Positions 34,102 through 45,956 of a stretch of DNA of 64,000 bases are shown piece after piece (within the stretch, counting starts at the first letter, position 1; the number at the start of each line of letters is the position of its first letter). A program made the position numbers and the translations under genes. The stretch spans positions 42,298,501 through 42,362,500 of the forward strand of contig NC_080557.1 in assembly GCF_030253575.1 (NCBI RefSeq), in the 5' to 3' direction. Source of the DNA: Rhododendron vialii (taxonomy: Eukaryota > Streptophyta > Magnoliopsida > Ericales > Ericaceae). Below the pieces are notes generated by a model. That model was not told the DNA's origin. It did not search any database and worked only from the letters and a program-made list of their open reading frames with translations.

Positions 34102-34485
34102 TCAACCGTGTGTTGTGGGTAAACTGGAGGTGGCAATGGCATCGCCTGACCGGGAAAGCCTTTTTGGGCCAAGGGTGCTGGAGGGGATGTGGGTGTCGGG
34201 ACTTGGATGTGAGGTCATAGGAGCCCTTTGCATGGCAAAGCCTTCCTGGCCAAGGGTGCTGGTGGGGATGTGGGTGTCGGGACTATGATGCGAGGGGTCC
34301 ACAGGGGTATGAGCCAGTGACTGTAAAAGCAAACTCTCACTCTCCGTCAACTCCTCCTCCTCTTTTTCTTCTTCTTCTTCTTTTTCTTCTTCTTCATGCA
34401 AGATTCTAGCTGTTTCATGTGGTTTGAATATGGTTAGAAGAAAAAGTAAAGCTAAAATGGCCAAGGCAACTTTTATAGTTTTCAT
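34102..34485 (-). CDS. Small secreted-peptide precursor with a duplicated motif, 127 aa
   Basis: The ATG at 34485 opens MKTIKVALAILALLFLLTIF, a classic signal peptide, followed by ARILHEEEE and a Glu/Lys run (residues 31-45), then SLLLQSL and two copies of SPDTHIP(T/S)STLG at residues 68-79 and 95-106. The copies arise from an 81-bp direct DNA repeat. This layout (signal peptide, acidic spacer, LLLQSL, short conserved C-terminal motif) resembles plant phytocytokine precursors; HTPVDPS...DTHIP faintly recalls the CTNIP/SCREW family, but the cysteines of that family are absent. A TATA box lies 86 bp upstream. The secreted-peptide class is fairly likely; the family is a guess. Receptor and function are unknown. 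Confidence 0.65.
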   Translation of the reverse strand: MKTIKVALAILALLFLLTIFKPHETARILHEEEEKEEEEEKEEEELTESESLLLQSLAHTPVDPSHHSPDTHIPTSTLGQEGFAMQRAPMTSHPSPDTHIPSSTLGPKRLSRSGDAIATSSLPTTHG

Positions 34486-34570
34486 TTTGCTATAGTAATT
34501 AATGGGAGAAAGCAATTAAAGAGCTAGCTGATGTTGGTAGATTATGAAGAATGCCAGGAGGGAGTTGGGG

Positions 34571-34580
34571 GTATTTATAT
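34571..34580 (-). promoter_or_regulatory. TATA box of the peptide gene
   Basis: On the minus strand CATATAAATACCCC lies 86 bp before the ATG at 34485, implying a 5' UTR of about 55-60 bp. A TATA box at this distance supports the start choice. Confidence 0.6.
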
Positions 34581-35160
34581 GCAAGTAAGTTGAGAAGTTA
34601 TCGTGGTGTCCATTTTGAAGGGATTTTGACTCTTAATAACGTGGTGATTGGGTGTTTAGTAAGGAGTTTAGAAAAGGGAAATTCTACGGACAGTCCATTG
34701 GGCGTACATATGTGATCCTCACGCGCTAACTTTTTGTCCTCTGCGATGGGATGTCAAATTCCAATGTCTGAATGTGTGTGAATACTCCAACTACAAACCA
34801 AAAAGACAAGTTTAACCCTATTTTATCTTTCTCTGTAGTACAGTACTAGTATTCTCTAGTAGAAAGAAACTAGTCCCAAAGTTTTAAAGGACGAAAAACC
34901 CAATCCCAATTTGTTTCCTTTGCCACATGTTAAAATCATGTAGGCGTTCACATAACTCAAATACTTCCTCCGTTCTTCCATACGTAATTCGTGAATTTTC
35001 AAACCCTAGAAAAATATCGGTATATATTTGTCATTTCAAAACGCCCAATAGGCGGTAAATAGCAGGACCCTTTAGAAAATTCAATGGGTCATTCATGAAG
35101 AAATTTTTACGGTAATTTAATTTGGAAACATTCAATTTTCAAGCTTTGTGAACACAGCAG

Positions 35161-35554
35161 GACTATGGTCACCACATGCAATTTGTGGTGACCGTCCACC
35201 GAACGTCTATTGGGACCCACTCCGGATCCCAAAAAAATACAGAAAAATATTCATAAATTTTAAAATAATATTTTATGGGACCCTGTAAAGAATCAGCCTC
35301 AATGGATATCGGTAGATATGTTTTTTGAATTTATAGGGACAAAACTGCAAAACTAAACAGTTTCGTTCTTACGAATTCCGAAAAACATACCTACCGATAT
35401 CCGTCGGAGCTGATTTTTTACAGGGTCCCATGAAATATTATTTTAAAATTTATGAATATTTTTTTATATTTTTTTAAAATTCAAAATGAATCCAAAAGGC
35501 GTGCGGTAGACCGGTCACGGTGACCCCTAGACTAATGCGGTGACCCCTAGACTT
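35161..35554. mobile_element. Foldback MITE, family F2 (copy 1)
   Basis: The long arms mirror each other around about 35345: GGATATCGGTAGATATG / CATACCTACCGATATCC, and ATATTTTATGGGACCCTGTA / TACAGGGTCCCATGAAATAT, with GGTGACC-type outer ends. It shares its arm sequence with the element at 35769-36123. Confidence 0.78.
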
Positions 35555-35768
35555 TCTGTTGTGAACACGTCCTTCCTTGAACATTACGCATGCAAGCGTA
35601 CATGTGAAGCAGGAGACAAAAGATGTACGGAGCAAGAATCTTTTTTTTAGTTCGACAGTCAGAGTTGTTCGACCCACTCACTTCTACTAACGCCCTCTTC
35701 CATCCAGTTAAAGACATGCCATCTATGTCGGGATTAAAGGAGAGGATTAAAAAAAGAGAGATGTTATA

Positions 35769-36123
35769 TACACTACACCAAACTACTACATTTTTTGTGA
35801 AGCCCATTCAAAATTTCAAAAAAATACAAAAAAATATCCAAAACTTTTAAAATAATATTTTATAAGGCCCTGTAAAAAATTAGCTCCAAAGGATATCGGT
35901 AAATATTATTTCTGGGTACGTATGTCCGAAACTGCATAGTTGAGCATTTTCGCTCGTACAAACCTAGAAATAATACCTACATATATCCGTTAGAGCTGAA
36001 TTTTTACAGGGCCCCCTAAAATATTATTTTAAAATTTATGAATATTTTTCTGTATTTTTTGTGAAACCCGAAATGAGCCCCATAAAAAATGTAGTGGATG
36101 ATGTAGTGCTCTAGTGTAGTGTA
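35769..36123. mobile_element. Foldback MITE, family F2 (copy 2)
   Basis: The ends TACACTACACCAAACTACTA and, reversed, TACACTACACTAGAGCACTA; the arms share GGATATCGGTAAATATTAT and TATAAGGCCCTGTAAAAAAT with copy 1, 200 bp to the left. The 1.5 kb that follows (36124-37640) shows only a CT microsatellite (36697-36720) and no gene. Confidence 0.78.
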
Positions 36124-37650
36124 CCTAGACTTATTGTTAAAAAAAATGTAAGCATCTCTCTCAAATGAAAATTTGAGAAAGTAAAAGGGCTATAGGTCAA
36201 AGGTTTCTATTTGATTCCAATTTCAAAATTCAAACCGCAAGTGATATTCAAAAGAGAATAACTTATTCACGGAGAAACAGTCTCGTCCGTCCGTCTTGTC
36301 AATCAATAGTTGAGATATGTTTTTAAACTTTGACTGATAATAAATATCTTTGACCAGTAATAGTTTATTTCTAATCCGGATCGGCCAAAACACTTTTGGA
36401 CGCCCGAAATTGAGCTCTATAAAATTTATTCACAGCTTCTTTATGAATAAATTATTCTTTATTTAAAAGCTACTGTAGAAAATTACTGCCTGAAATTAAA
36501 TTCGCTTGGATGACGGAGCATGAAAATTTCTTATACGCGAATCTACAAAATATGGGAGAATGGATTCACAATCTTATGTCTTACATAAATCTTAACTATT
36601 AATTTGCCCCATAAATTTTACGGCTCTCCCTCTCCCTCTCTCAAACAGTGGTAATTGTACAATATCCACTAATAAGATCTTACGTTCAAAATTGATCTCT
36701 CTCTCTCTCTCTCTCTCTCATTTATTTACATTATAGTCCTCTGTGATTTCCTCCCTCCCCTCAAATAAAAATAAATAAATAAAATATCAACCTTCCATAT
36801 TCTCTGTGCTAGTTTTAATTTAACGGTTATTTGTAACATCTCTCATATGGGGTGGGACATACATATACATGGAATTCACTCCATATGAGATGGAGTTAAA
36901 AACAACCATTGAATTCAAAAAAATTCAAAAAAGTGATTTTTTTTTAATCCAAAAACAACCAATGTTTGATACTTCATTTAGATTGTGTTTAGAAAGCGTT
37001 GCGCTGTGCCTTCAGGCACGGGCATACACTAGTTTATTTATACAACATGAGGCTTCATAAAAATCTGATAACCGGATAGAGGCTACCTTACGTGCACCTC
37101 GACTAATAAATTTCGAGACTCTGATTATGTAACTTTTTAACGAAACTATTTTCCTAGTATTACTTTTACAAAGGTTTTTCAAAAGTAGGAATGAGACCTA
37201 CGAGTTGAGTCTCGTTGGAGGATTTGAATTTTGCTCTCTATCTCCCATTCTCATTTTTTTGGGACTTTGAATGCTTGAGGACGATTTGTTTGGTCACAGT
37301 TTGTGCGTGCCAGTAAGGTTTTACGCGGCCGTCTATCCAAAGTAAGGAATTCAATTCCAAAGTTAAGGAATTCAATTCCACGCAATACAATTGTAACAGA
37401 ACCCATGTATTGACCTCATGTAGTTTTTGTGCCGAAAACGAAATTGAGAATATAACAAATCAACAAGCAATAAACAAGAATACGAAGATATATGTGGTTC
37501 CGCTTAAGTACAAAACAAAAAAGTACTCCACGGAGAAAAGAGCAAGAAGATTCGCTATAAATCGGGAGATAAAGAAAGAGTTGGCTATATCCGTAACTCT
37601 CAATGAAGCACCAAACAGATATCTAGGGACAAATCTCTGGTAAAACTGCT

Positions 37651-40600
37651 TGACGAATTCCTAGTTCTAAAATAATGGATTGCCCCAAGCGTAGGGCTGA
37701 AACCGACATAGCACAATATCTGGTAAGACCGGATTCGAATCCACAAAGATGGTGATGTATGCTGACTTAAAAACTCGGGTTGTTATAATTTAAACGGGCT
37801 CTTAGGCAGCTACCCCTCGTAGTTTGATGCTGAGATTAACTAGAACCTAGGAAATAATTTATTTCTTTTTTCAGATAATTAAAAAGGAGGCACGGTCGTA
37901 AGGTTCTTAGCACTTACAACCAGTCCTGAACTTATCTACTCCAATAGGTGTTCTTAAAATGTTTGACTTTAGAGAGAGAAAGCTACCCCGGAAGATGCAA
38001 ACTTTTATGTTTGCCGTTTACCCATGCATAATGGAGAATGAGTTTTGGATCTCCATTTTCCCGTTCACAGGGGCACCGACGATGCCCGAGTTCGTCTAAC
38101 GAATGTACTTTATTAACCTAAAATTACTTTTTCATTATTATTTCGAAATAGGAGCAGATTATGGCCACGGTATGTTAATCACCTCGTGAATCTACCTATA
38201 CGACTACTCACTTATTATTAAGCAAGAAATAAAAGAAACTTTAGTTTGAAACATACTTCTATTACGCGAGATGAAAAACAAACAAGAAATATCAACTAAT
38301 CAAATACCAGCGAATAACTTTTATTAAGAACAAAAATTAAAATCAGTTTCTGAAGTGCAAGTGATTCAACAAAACTTCAAATAAAATTTGAAAGAAAAAG
38401 GGCTCGGAAGAAAACTATCCAATATTCAGAAAAAGAATCGTTATCTGGGCAATTAACCCCGTTCTTCCGCTTTTTCTTTCGTTCCAGAAGTCCTCTGTCG
38501 GCAGCCCTGTTTGTTTTTTTCTCCCATAAAAAGTGCTGATGTTGAACCAAACCCTTGCTCCTTCTTTATACTCCTTCGCCGTTGTAAAACTTGGGCCCAC
38601 AAGCCAAATTTTAATTCTCCTCTTTAGCCCATAACTACTCTTTGACTCTATGGCCAGTTTTAATTCTTCTCCTCTTTAGCCCATAACCACTCTTTGACTC
38701 TATGGCCAATTTTAATTATCCTCTTTAGCCTAACCACTCTTTTACTCTACGGCCACCTTTTAGTCAATAAGCTTTGGGTCCACGCAAAAATATCAGAAAT
38801 GATATTGGTACCGACCTCCCCGATACCGAAATCGTACCGACGGCCGCCGGTGGGCCGTCTCCGGCCACCGGACGGCCGATCCGAGCCGTCCAAAAATTCT
38901 AAAAAAAAAAAACGAGGGGACTTTCGCAAATGTAAAATAAAAAATTAAAAAATTAAAAAAAAACGAGGGGACTTTCGATGAAATCTTTTATACGATGCAA
39001 AAAAAATTAAAAAATTATTTTTCATTTTCTTTATTTTTGAGTTTGAAAATGTAAAATAAGCTGCTTATTTTTTAAGAAGTTTCTGGAACGGGGAACAAAT
39101 GAACAATCGTCTACATCAAGCTATACCCAGACATATACAAACAGGGTAATAGCAAAACCAACGTTACAAATGAGCGAAGAAATCATTCACGTAAAAATGA
39201 CTGCAATCAGAGACGAACAGTGATGCCGCCTTCTTATTCTGCCGTGGACTTCTGGTGTCTGTTAAATCCACTGCATGTACATGGTTCATCACTCCCCGTC
39301 CAATGAGACGAAACCGACCGATAAATCATCAACGGCACGCAAGACTTGAAGGTGGGAATTACGCTTTCAACTCTTTACGTACCAAAAAAAAAAGAGACTT
39401 GAAGGTGAGGATGTTGGAAAAATGTGTTTACTATTTGTGACGAAACCAATTATATGAGTACAATAAAATCGGAACTCAAAACCTAAAAATTGATGGAAAC
39501 AAATTGGTGATCAAGGCGAGTGTTTGTGCGTGACACTCTGTACTTAAGACAGATTACGCCCTCGCTACGGTGCTCACGGTTTGCATTGGACGACTGTCTC
39601 CCAACACTACTTGATTGGAATCCTTCCAAAGTAGCACTTCAATTGGAGGGTCTGGCGAACCATCTTGTGTTTGTAACTCTCTCGTAAATGGACTTGAATG
39701 AAGGAAAAAAAAAAAAACATTTTCAAATGAATGTGGGAAATGATATTTACAAGCCAACTCATAACTCTACGAAAAGCCACCAAGAAAAGAGGCACATCTG
39801 TTCGTGAGGGATACGTGATAGGTGCGTAAATACGCCTATTAAACACCCCTTAACTTAGGCTTGTTATGTTCATTTAGCGCATTACATGGGGTTTGATAAT
39901 TAATTGTGTTTCAGGACTCTCAGAGTACATGAATAACATTTGGAGCTAAAGTGCAAAATAATATTACACAAAGTCGATGCCAATCCAACTGATTCAGAGA
40001 CGAAACCAAACTCGTACTGGATGACGAGAAGCACCCAATCAAATTCCAACATTACGGAATTCGGAGCAATAGAATTGTTTAAAATCAAGAAGTATATGAA
40101 GAGACATGGGCCAGCCATTAAACCTTTTGGTTTGCACGTTAAATATGAGGCCCAGTAGTTTGACAAGTGAGGCCCCTCTTTATCTCATGGGCTTTCGGCA
40201 CTTATTAAAGAGAACAGAAGGGTTTTGGGGGGAAATTACTTCAGGACGGTAGAAACGAAGAACGGGACTGCCGACTGCCAAGTTATTGTTAAGTTTTCGA
40301 GTTTTGTTTAATTACTTGCACTTTGGTAATTCTTTTTAATTTTTGTTTTAAATTAAAGTTGTTCGTTGGTATTCAATTAGTTGATATTTTTTATTTGTTT
40401 TTCATCTCGCGTAATAAAAGCATATTTCAAATTAAGGTTTCTTTTGTTTCTTTCTTAATAATGAGTAAGTAGTCGTATGAGTAGGGTCGCGGGGTGATTA
40501 GCACATCGTGGCCAGTCCGAACACTGCTCCTATTTTCAAACAATAAAGAAAAGGTAATTTTAGGTTACTAAAGAACATTTGTTGGATGAACCTGGGCATC

Positions 40601-41026
40601 GTCAGAACCCATGTAAACGGAAGAATGGGGGTCCAAAACTTATTCTCCACTGCACATAGGTAAACGGCGACCATAAAGGTTCGCATCTCTCGGGGTATCT
40701 TTTTCTTTCTAAAATCGAACGTTTTTAAGAACACTGAATGCAGTAGGTTAATCCGGACTGGGTGCGCGTGCTAAAAACCCTACAGTCGTACCTTTCTTTT
40801 AATTTTTTTAAAAGTACAATCAATTTCTAAGTTTTAGTTAATTTCAATCAATCGACAATGGGTGGCTACCTAAGAACCCATTTAAATTATAACAACCCGA
40901 GTTTTTAAGTCAGTACACATCACCGTCTCTGTGGATTCGATTTCGGTCTTACCGGATAATGTGCTACGTCGGTTTCAACCCTACACTTGGGGCGACCTAT
41001 TAATTTAGAACTAAGAAATCGTCAAA
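37651..41026. mobile_element. 3.4-kb structure with ~0.8-kb inverted arms
   Basis: 37651-38480 and 40220-41026 are diverged inverted copies. Matching pairs include CCCCAAGCGTAGGGCTGAAA / TTTCAACCCTACACTTGGGG, TAAAAACTCGGGTTGTTATA / TATAACAACCCGAGTTTTTA, and TGCAAACTTTTATGTTTGCC / GGCGACCATAAAGGTTCGCA. Part of each arm resembles 15400-15530. The 1.7-kb centre has a 3-unit ~58-bp tandem repeat (38606-38760, CTCTTTAGCCCATAACCACT) and no conserved protein. It could be a long-TIR element or two retroelement ends inserted head to head. Confidence 0.65.
38606..38760 (+). repeat. ~58-bp tandem repeat, three units
   Basis: Units carry TTTTAATTCTCCTCTTTAGC, CCATAACTACTCTTTGACTC and TATGGCCA; the third is shortened. 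Confidence 0.75.
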
Positions 41027-41492
41027 TAATGCGTCCGTCCACGGCGAACAACTGCCAATGAAAAGATGCAATTCCAAAATAAATCAATTTTCATTCACAC
41101 TTAAAATAAAAATATCATATCCTATAATATTTTCCAACAATCCCCCACATGAATGAAATTGACTCGATAACCAATGCAAAACAACGTGAACGACAGAGAG
41201 AGTACAAATGGAAATTTCCTGCATAGGATAGACAGTTTTTGGTTTTGAACCTTTCCTTGTGAAAGACTATCGGATTTACTTGCTAACCAGTGGACGCAAT
41301 TGCCTTGAACTATTCAGTTCCCCTTAGAAGCTTTATATTCAACTCATGAAAAGCTTAAACATAATGTTAGAGCGGGATTCATTTCATCTCATATTTTAAA
41401 ATTCACAATTTACAACTCACACGCGATGATGATAGACCAACGAAAAATAAAAAACAAAAAAATTGCACAATAATAAGAAAAAGAGAGGTGCT

Positions 41493-43002
41493 ATTCACAC
41501 AGACAAAGGGGGCACAGATCGTGCACAGATCTTGATGTGGGTAGGGATGGCAAAGTGAACCGAACCGATGGGTACCCGAACCGTAACCGAAAATTTTCCC
41601 CGAACCATAACCGAAAAATTCCCCGTGGGTATGGGTATGGTTGAGGCCCTGGATAACCGAACGGGTATTGGTGCGGGTATGGTTTAGCAGATCCCCGAAC
41701 CGATCCCCGAACCGAACCGAACCAAAACCATAATATATATTTATTTATACATATATGTACATATATACATACACATATATGTATAAATATGTATAATAAA
41801 AGTGACCAAGGGTGGAAGTGCAAACTTCCAAAAATTTTAGGGACCAACTTGTTGCATGTGTTAAGGTCTAAGGACCTAGATTGTTATAACCATTTATTTA
41901 CAAAAATACCCCAATATATATGCACTTATATGTTAGGGTTATCTTCGTTTCCCCACATCAGGTTACAGCAGACGCCGAGCGCGGCGATCTCTCTCTCTCT
42001 CTCTCATCTTGATTACCTCCGTATCCTCTCTTCACCAACGCCAGGTCCTCCCCCCACTTGCTTCACCGCCGTCCACCTCCGACCACCTTCCATACTCGAT
42101 CCCCTATCCGGATCCTCTCTCTCCACCTTCCCCCCTCTCTCTCTCTCTCCCTCTCCACACATTTCTCTCTCTAAAATATCCCCAAATCGTAAACATCAAA
42201 CCCACCGACACCCTCCGTCGCCGAGGCAAAAAGCTCGAGGCCTTGAATTCAACGCACCAATGGTAAATCACTAATCCCAGGTTAAAATAATAGGAACTAC
42301 AAATTAGGAGATTTGTTAAACAATCCTTGGAACTTGGGTTTTGTTCCGGGGACGGTGGTGACTTCTCTCAAAACCACCAAAAAGATTTTTATTTTTACCG
42401 AAACTTTGACTTCTGTGTGTGTGTTCGTCTCTAGTTCTCTGAGATCTATGTTCGAAAATGACTGAATGTTGAGTTTTTTTTTTCTCTTTTTTTGATCTGG
42501 TTCGGTTACCCATTCGGTTCGGGGATTACCCGAAAACCGAATGGTTCGGTTATGGTTTCCTTTTTCCCTCCCCGTTCGGTTATCGGGGCGGATATGGGTG
42601 GTATATCGGTTTCGGGGATCGGGGGCGGAAACCCCAATATCCGCCCCGAATGTACCGAATGCCATCCCTAGATGTGGGGTCAACTATGGGTCCCACACAA
42701 ATAATCCGAATCGTTCATTAAATTTGAAACATTTTTTCAAGGGTCCCTACAAAAAATCAGATCAATCCGATACTTATAAATACTTGATCTAATCATCTAA
42801 CTTTTCATTCAACTTTGAACTGAATGAAAACTTATATGATTAGATCGAGTACTTATAGATATCGAATCAAAATGATTTTTCACGGGAGCCTTTGAAAAAA
42901 TGTTTTAAATCTAATGAACGGCTAGGATTTTTTGTGTGGGACCCGTAATGGACCCCCACATTGAAATCTGTGCACAATCTGTGCACGCTTTGTCTGTGTC
43001 AA
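41493..43002. mobile_element. Foldback/MULE-like element interrupted by a hAT
   Basis: The outer ends TTCACACAGACAAAG and CTTTGTCTGTGTCAA are inverted, followed by GTGCACAGATCTTGATGTGG and its inverted partner CCCACATTGAAATCTGTGCAC. Its inner arms (42690-42960: GGGTCCCTACAAAAAATCAG and TGATTTTTCACGGGAGCC) also mirror. Without the nested hAT it is about 380 bp. Confidence 0.7.
41542..42670. mobile_element. Nested non-autonomous hAT, 1.13 kb
   Basis: The TIR TAGGGATGGCA is found at both ends, and GATGTGGG is duplicated at 41534-41541 and 42671-42678. Subterminal parts are rich in CCGAACCG / CGGTTCGG. The middle (about 41930-42270) holds GTTAGGGTTATCTTCG followed by a CT-rich leader-like tract and proline-rich shadow frames, possibly a captured promoter and 5' UTR. 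It contains no transposase. Confidence 0.85.
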
Positions 43003-43076
43003 CAGACTACAGTTAAGAAAACAAAAATGCTACTGCTGTACAAGTAGCACTACTCTTAAGAAAAACAGAAATGATT

Positions 43077-43463
43077 CGTGCACAGACTGCTGTGCACAGC
43101 AATCTTTTTCTCCCGCCTCGGGTCGCACAAAGATGATCGGAGCCGCTCATTTTGTTCAAAATATATCGTTTAAGGTCTCTGTAAAATATGAGCTTCGTTC
43201 GATATCGTTTGAAGCATTAACAAAACACCCAAAATCACTTCAGAATTTAGCACCCAAAATCACTTCAGAATTTAAGCCTAAATTCTGAAGTGATTTTGGG
43301 TATTTTGTTAACGGCTCAACGATATCGAACGAAGCTCATTTTTTACAGAGACCTTAAACGATATATTTTGAACAAAATGAGCGGCTCCGATCATCTTTGT
43401 GCGACCCGAGGCGGAAGAAAAAAGCTGCTGTGCACAGCAGCTGTGCACAGCAGTCTGTGCACG
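43077..43463. mobile_element. Near-perfect foldback element (~190-bp arms)
   Basis: Left arm 43077-43265 and right arm 43270-43463 are almost identical inverted copies: GTCGCACAAAGATGATCGGA / TCCGATCATCTTTGTGCGAC, CGTTTAAGGTCTCTGTAAAA / TTTTACAGAGACCTTAAACG. Outer ends are CGTGCACAGACTGCTGTGC. A 23-bp motif (ACCCAAAATCACTTCAGAAT...) is duplicated near the apex on the left. A transcript would form a long, well-paired hairpin. Confidence 0.85.
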
Positions 43464-43584
43464 TAGCACAACTCTAAGAAAAATGCTAGAACTCAAAACG
43501 TGGCTACAGGGATCGTCTGTCCCTGCTTTCTGTCCCCATCTTCCTTGTTTTGCCACCTGTCCTTGTTAAAATATCCAGAAATGA

Positions 43585-43810
43585 TATGAGTACAGCAGAA
43601 GCTGTACAAACAGCTTGCATAGATCCATTTTGGGCCTGATTCGGGTCCCAAAAAGATGATCAAAACCGTTTATTTTGTTCAAAATTTGTTTTTAAGGGTC
43701 TCTGTAAAAAATCATCTCAATCCAATATCCATAAGAATGTTTATGAATCATCTAATTTTGCTTTAGAATTTAGCCTAACTTTGCTTCAGAATCATCCTTG
43801 TGCTGTACCT
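43585..43810. mobile_element. Diverged relative of the 43.1-kb foldback
   Basis: It contains AAAGATGATCAAAACCGTTTATTTTGTTCAAAA-like sequence, TTTAAGGGTCTCTGTAAAAA and GCTGTAC ends, matching the arm plan of 43077-43463 at lower identity. Confidence 0.5.
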
Positions 43811-43888
43811 CAAGGACGAGAAATGCTAAATGCGCAAAGATATATACAAACAAATGTATTCAATATTGTCCGATGCACACGAATATCC

Positions 43889-44010
43889 TATTATTGAGCG
43901 GGTTCATGTATTGCAAACGATTCCGATCCATTTATTGATCTTATCTACTATTATTATTGAGCGGGTTCATGTATTTCAAACGATTGCGACCCATTTATTG
44001 ATCTTATCTA
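43889..44010 (+). repeat. Tandem direct duplication (~70-bp unit)
   Basis: ATTATTGAGCGGGTTCATGT, CAAACGATT and CCATTTATTGATCTTATCTA occur twice in tandem with a few substitutions. Confidence 0.85.
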
Positions 44011-44013
44011 CTA

Positions 44014-44228
44014 CTCCCTTCATCCTAAATTCTTTATCCGGTCCGCAAAAAGAAATGTTAAAAATAGTGCAATTTTTTTAAGAAAAAATTCAAACTTTTT
44101 TCACAAATTAAAAATACTCATTGATATTTAGTAAGTTGTTGAAATACTTTTAATTTTTTCTTGCAAAAATTAGATTATTTTTAACACTCTGTTTCGCAGA
44201 CCGGATAAAAAATTTGGGACGGAGGGAG
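44014..44228. mobile_element. Stowaway-like MITE
   Basis: The ends CTCCCTTCATCCTAAATTCT and ATTTGGGACGGAGGGAG flanked by TA, with TTATCCGGTCCGC / GACCGGATAA in both arms, make a 215-bp Tc1/mariner-type MITE. Confidence 0.82.
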
Positions 44229-44673
44229 TAGTATTTTTATCTGTGCGTAGACTTCCCGGTCAATTGCGCATTTGGGGCGGCGCTTGGGCAGCAAGCCATC
44301 CAGACCTTACCACCGGCGACAAGAGGTCATCCCGGTGATATATCCAAAGGCGGCTTTCTAGCTTTCATCATTTTCTTTTTGTATAATGGCAGTTGGTAGT
44401 CAAAAAATACAAAGAAAAAGTTGGAATGGAATGGAACTAAAAGGGGGAGCAATTTTGCCCACCTTCAAGGGACGATAAATTTACACACGTTTGGTGAGAT
44501 AGGTTGCGAGTTCTATTTCGGTAATCAAAGTCGCTCATTTGTATGAATTGATCAGTTAAGAAAAAAATGCACAAATTCAGTTTAATCGAACATCCGTATG
44601 TATGTACGTACTTGATAAAAAAACTCCAATTTTGCACTATCAAGATCCAAGATAATCCATGATGGATTATTTA

Positions 44674-45002
44674 GTAGGGAGTGGCATTTTTTTTGTTTTT
44701 TTTGCATTTGTTGATTTTGCGTCAACCTTTTATGATTTATTGGTTAGTCTCGACGAGAGTAACCGAAAAAGTAAAAAAAAATTGATTGAAACTCATAATT
44801 TTTTTTAAAAAGACAAAAATAAGTCAAATAACAACTTTTTAACTAATTTTTTTTGTCTTTTTCAAAAACATTATGTGTTCCAATAAAAAAATTATACTTT
44901 TTTGATTCCTTTTATCGAGACGAACCAATAAGTCACAAAAATTTGACGCTTAACTAACAAATGCAAAAAAAAATAAAAACCACAAAACAATCACTCCCTA
45001 CT
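44674..45002. mobile_element. Foldback MITE, family F1 (copy 2)
   Basis: The arms share GCATTTGTTGATTTTGCGTC and GTCTCGACGAGAGTAACCGA (left) with GCATTTGTTAGTTAAGCGTC and GTCTCGATAAAAGGAATC (right, reversed). It sits in GGGAGTG / CACTCCC flanks. 45003-45950 is AT-rich upstream sequence of the first GRAS gene with no gene seen. Confidence 0.75.
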
Positions 45003-45956
45003 TTTAATCCAAACCCACCTTTAGATTTTTTGATCAACTACTTATCGATACTCTATTGAGTTGACTTTTTGCATGATCTCCGAACAAATCAATTACTATA
45101 AGACGAGATTTCTTATTTGGAAAAGAGCTAAACGAAGTTAAGTTGGTCTTCTCTCGTCTCTTAATTGGATGTTTTTTTTATTAGATCTCTTAAGATATTT
45201 CGAAAATGCGGTTATTGCACTGAAATAATTTTTTTTTTAAATTAACGGTTTCGATCATCAAATTAAGACTCAGAACACTGTTCAACGAATGTAAGTAAAG
45301 TTATCCTCGTCCAAGGTGGAGGTGAAATAAATTGCCCTCGATCGAGTTAAAAGTTTTACATGATGTTATTGTAGAAAGATGCCAATTATTTCAGATACGA
45401 CAAAAGGAAAATTGGCACAAAAGCGTTCCGCTGGACAACAAAGACATTTGAAAATGAACAGACATCGATTAAATGTAAGAAATTATTATGTCTTGTTCTT
45501 TTCTGTTCTCAAAAAGAATTTTTCAAAAAATTCCTTCTAGATTCTTCCTAAATTTCCTCTACTTCTGCTATTTGTCTTTCTATCTCTCTCAACTTATTAC
45601 TTCTACCATTTTTCAAAAAAAATTTCAAAACACAATCCAAACAGAGCATTAAGTTTCACTCATATTGACTATACTAGAAATTTATCACAAGATTCTTTTA
45701 ATTAAAAATTGAATGCGCTAATCATCCAACAAAAAAGTCATACCACACACACTTATTTTGGCATAATAATTCTCGAGAATTTTTTGTCTTTATTTTCCTA
45801 TTTTTTTTTTATTTTGCATTAAGTTTTTTTTTTTAAATATCAAAACGAACAATATTAGAAATATCTGTTTTCTTTCTCTGCACGCTCATGACTTTTATCG
45901 CATCGTTCCGAAGACTTTTCGTCTTCCATACATTCTCTGCGCCATAGATAGTAGCA

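Noticed and set aside
37410-37643. 77-codon Lys-rich frame
   Set aside because: No homology recognised and no gene context; likely chance.
41789-42274. Proline/serine-rich 161-codon frame
   Set aside because: CT-rich, overlaps another open frame, lies inside a non-autonomous hAT; no recognisable domain.
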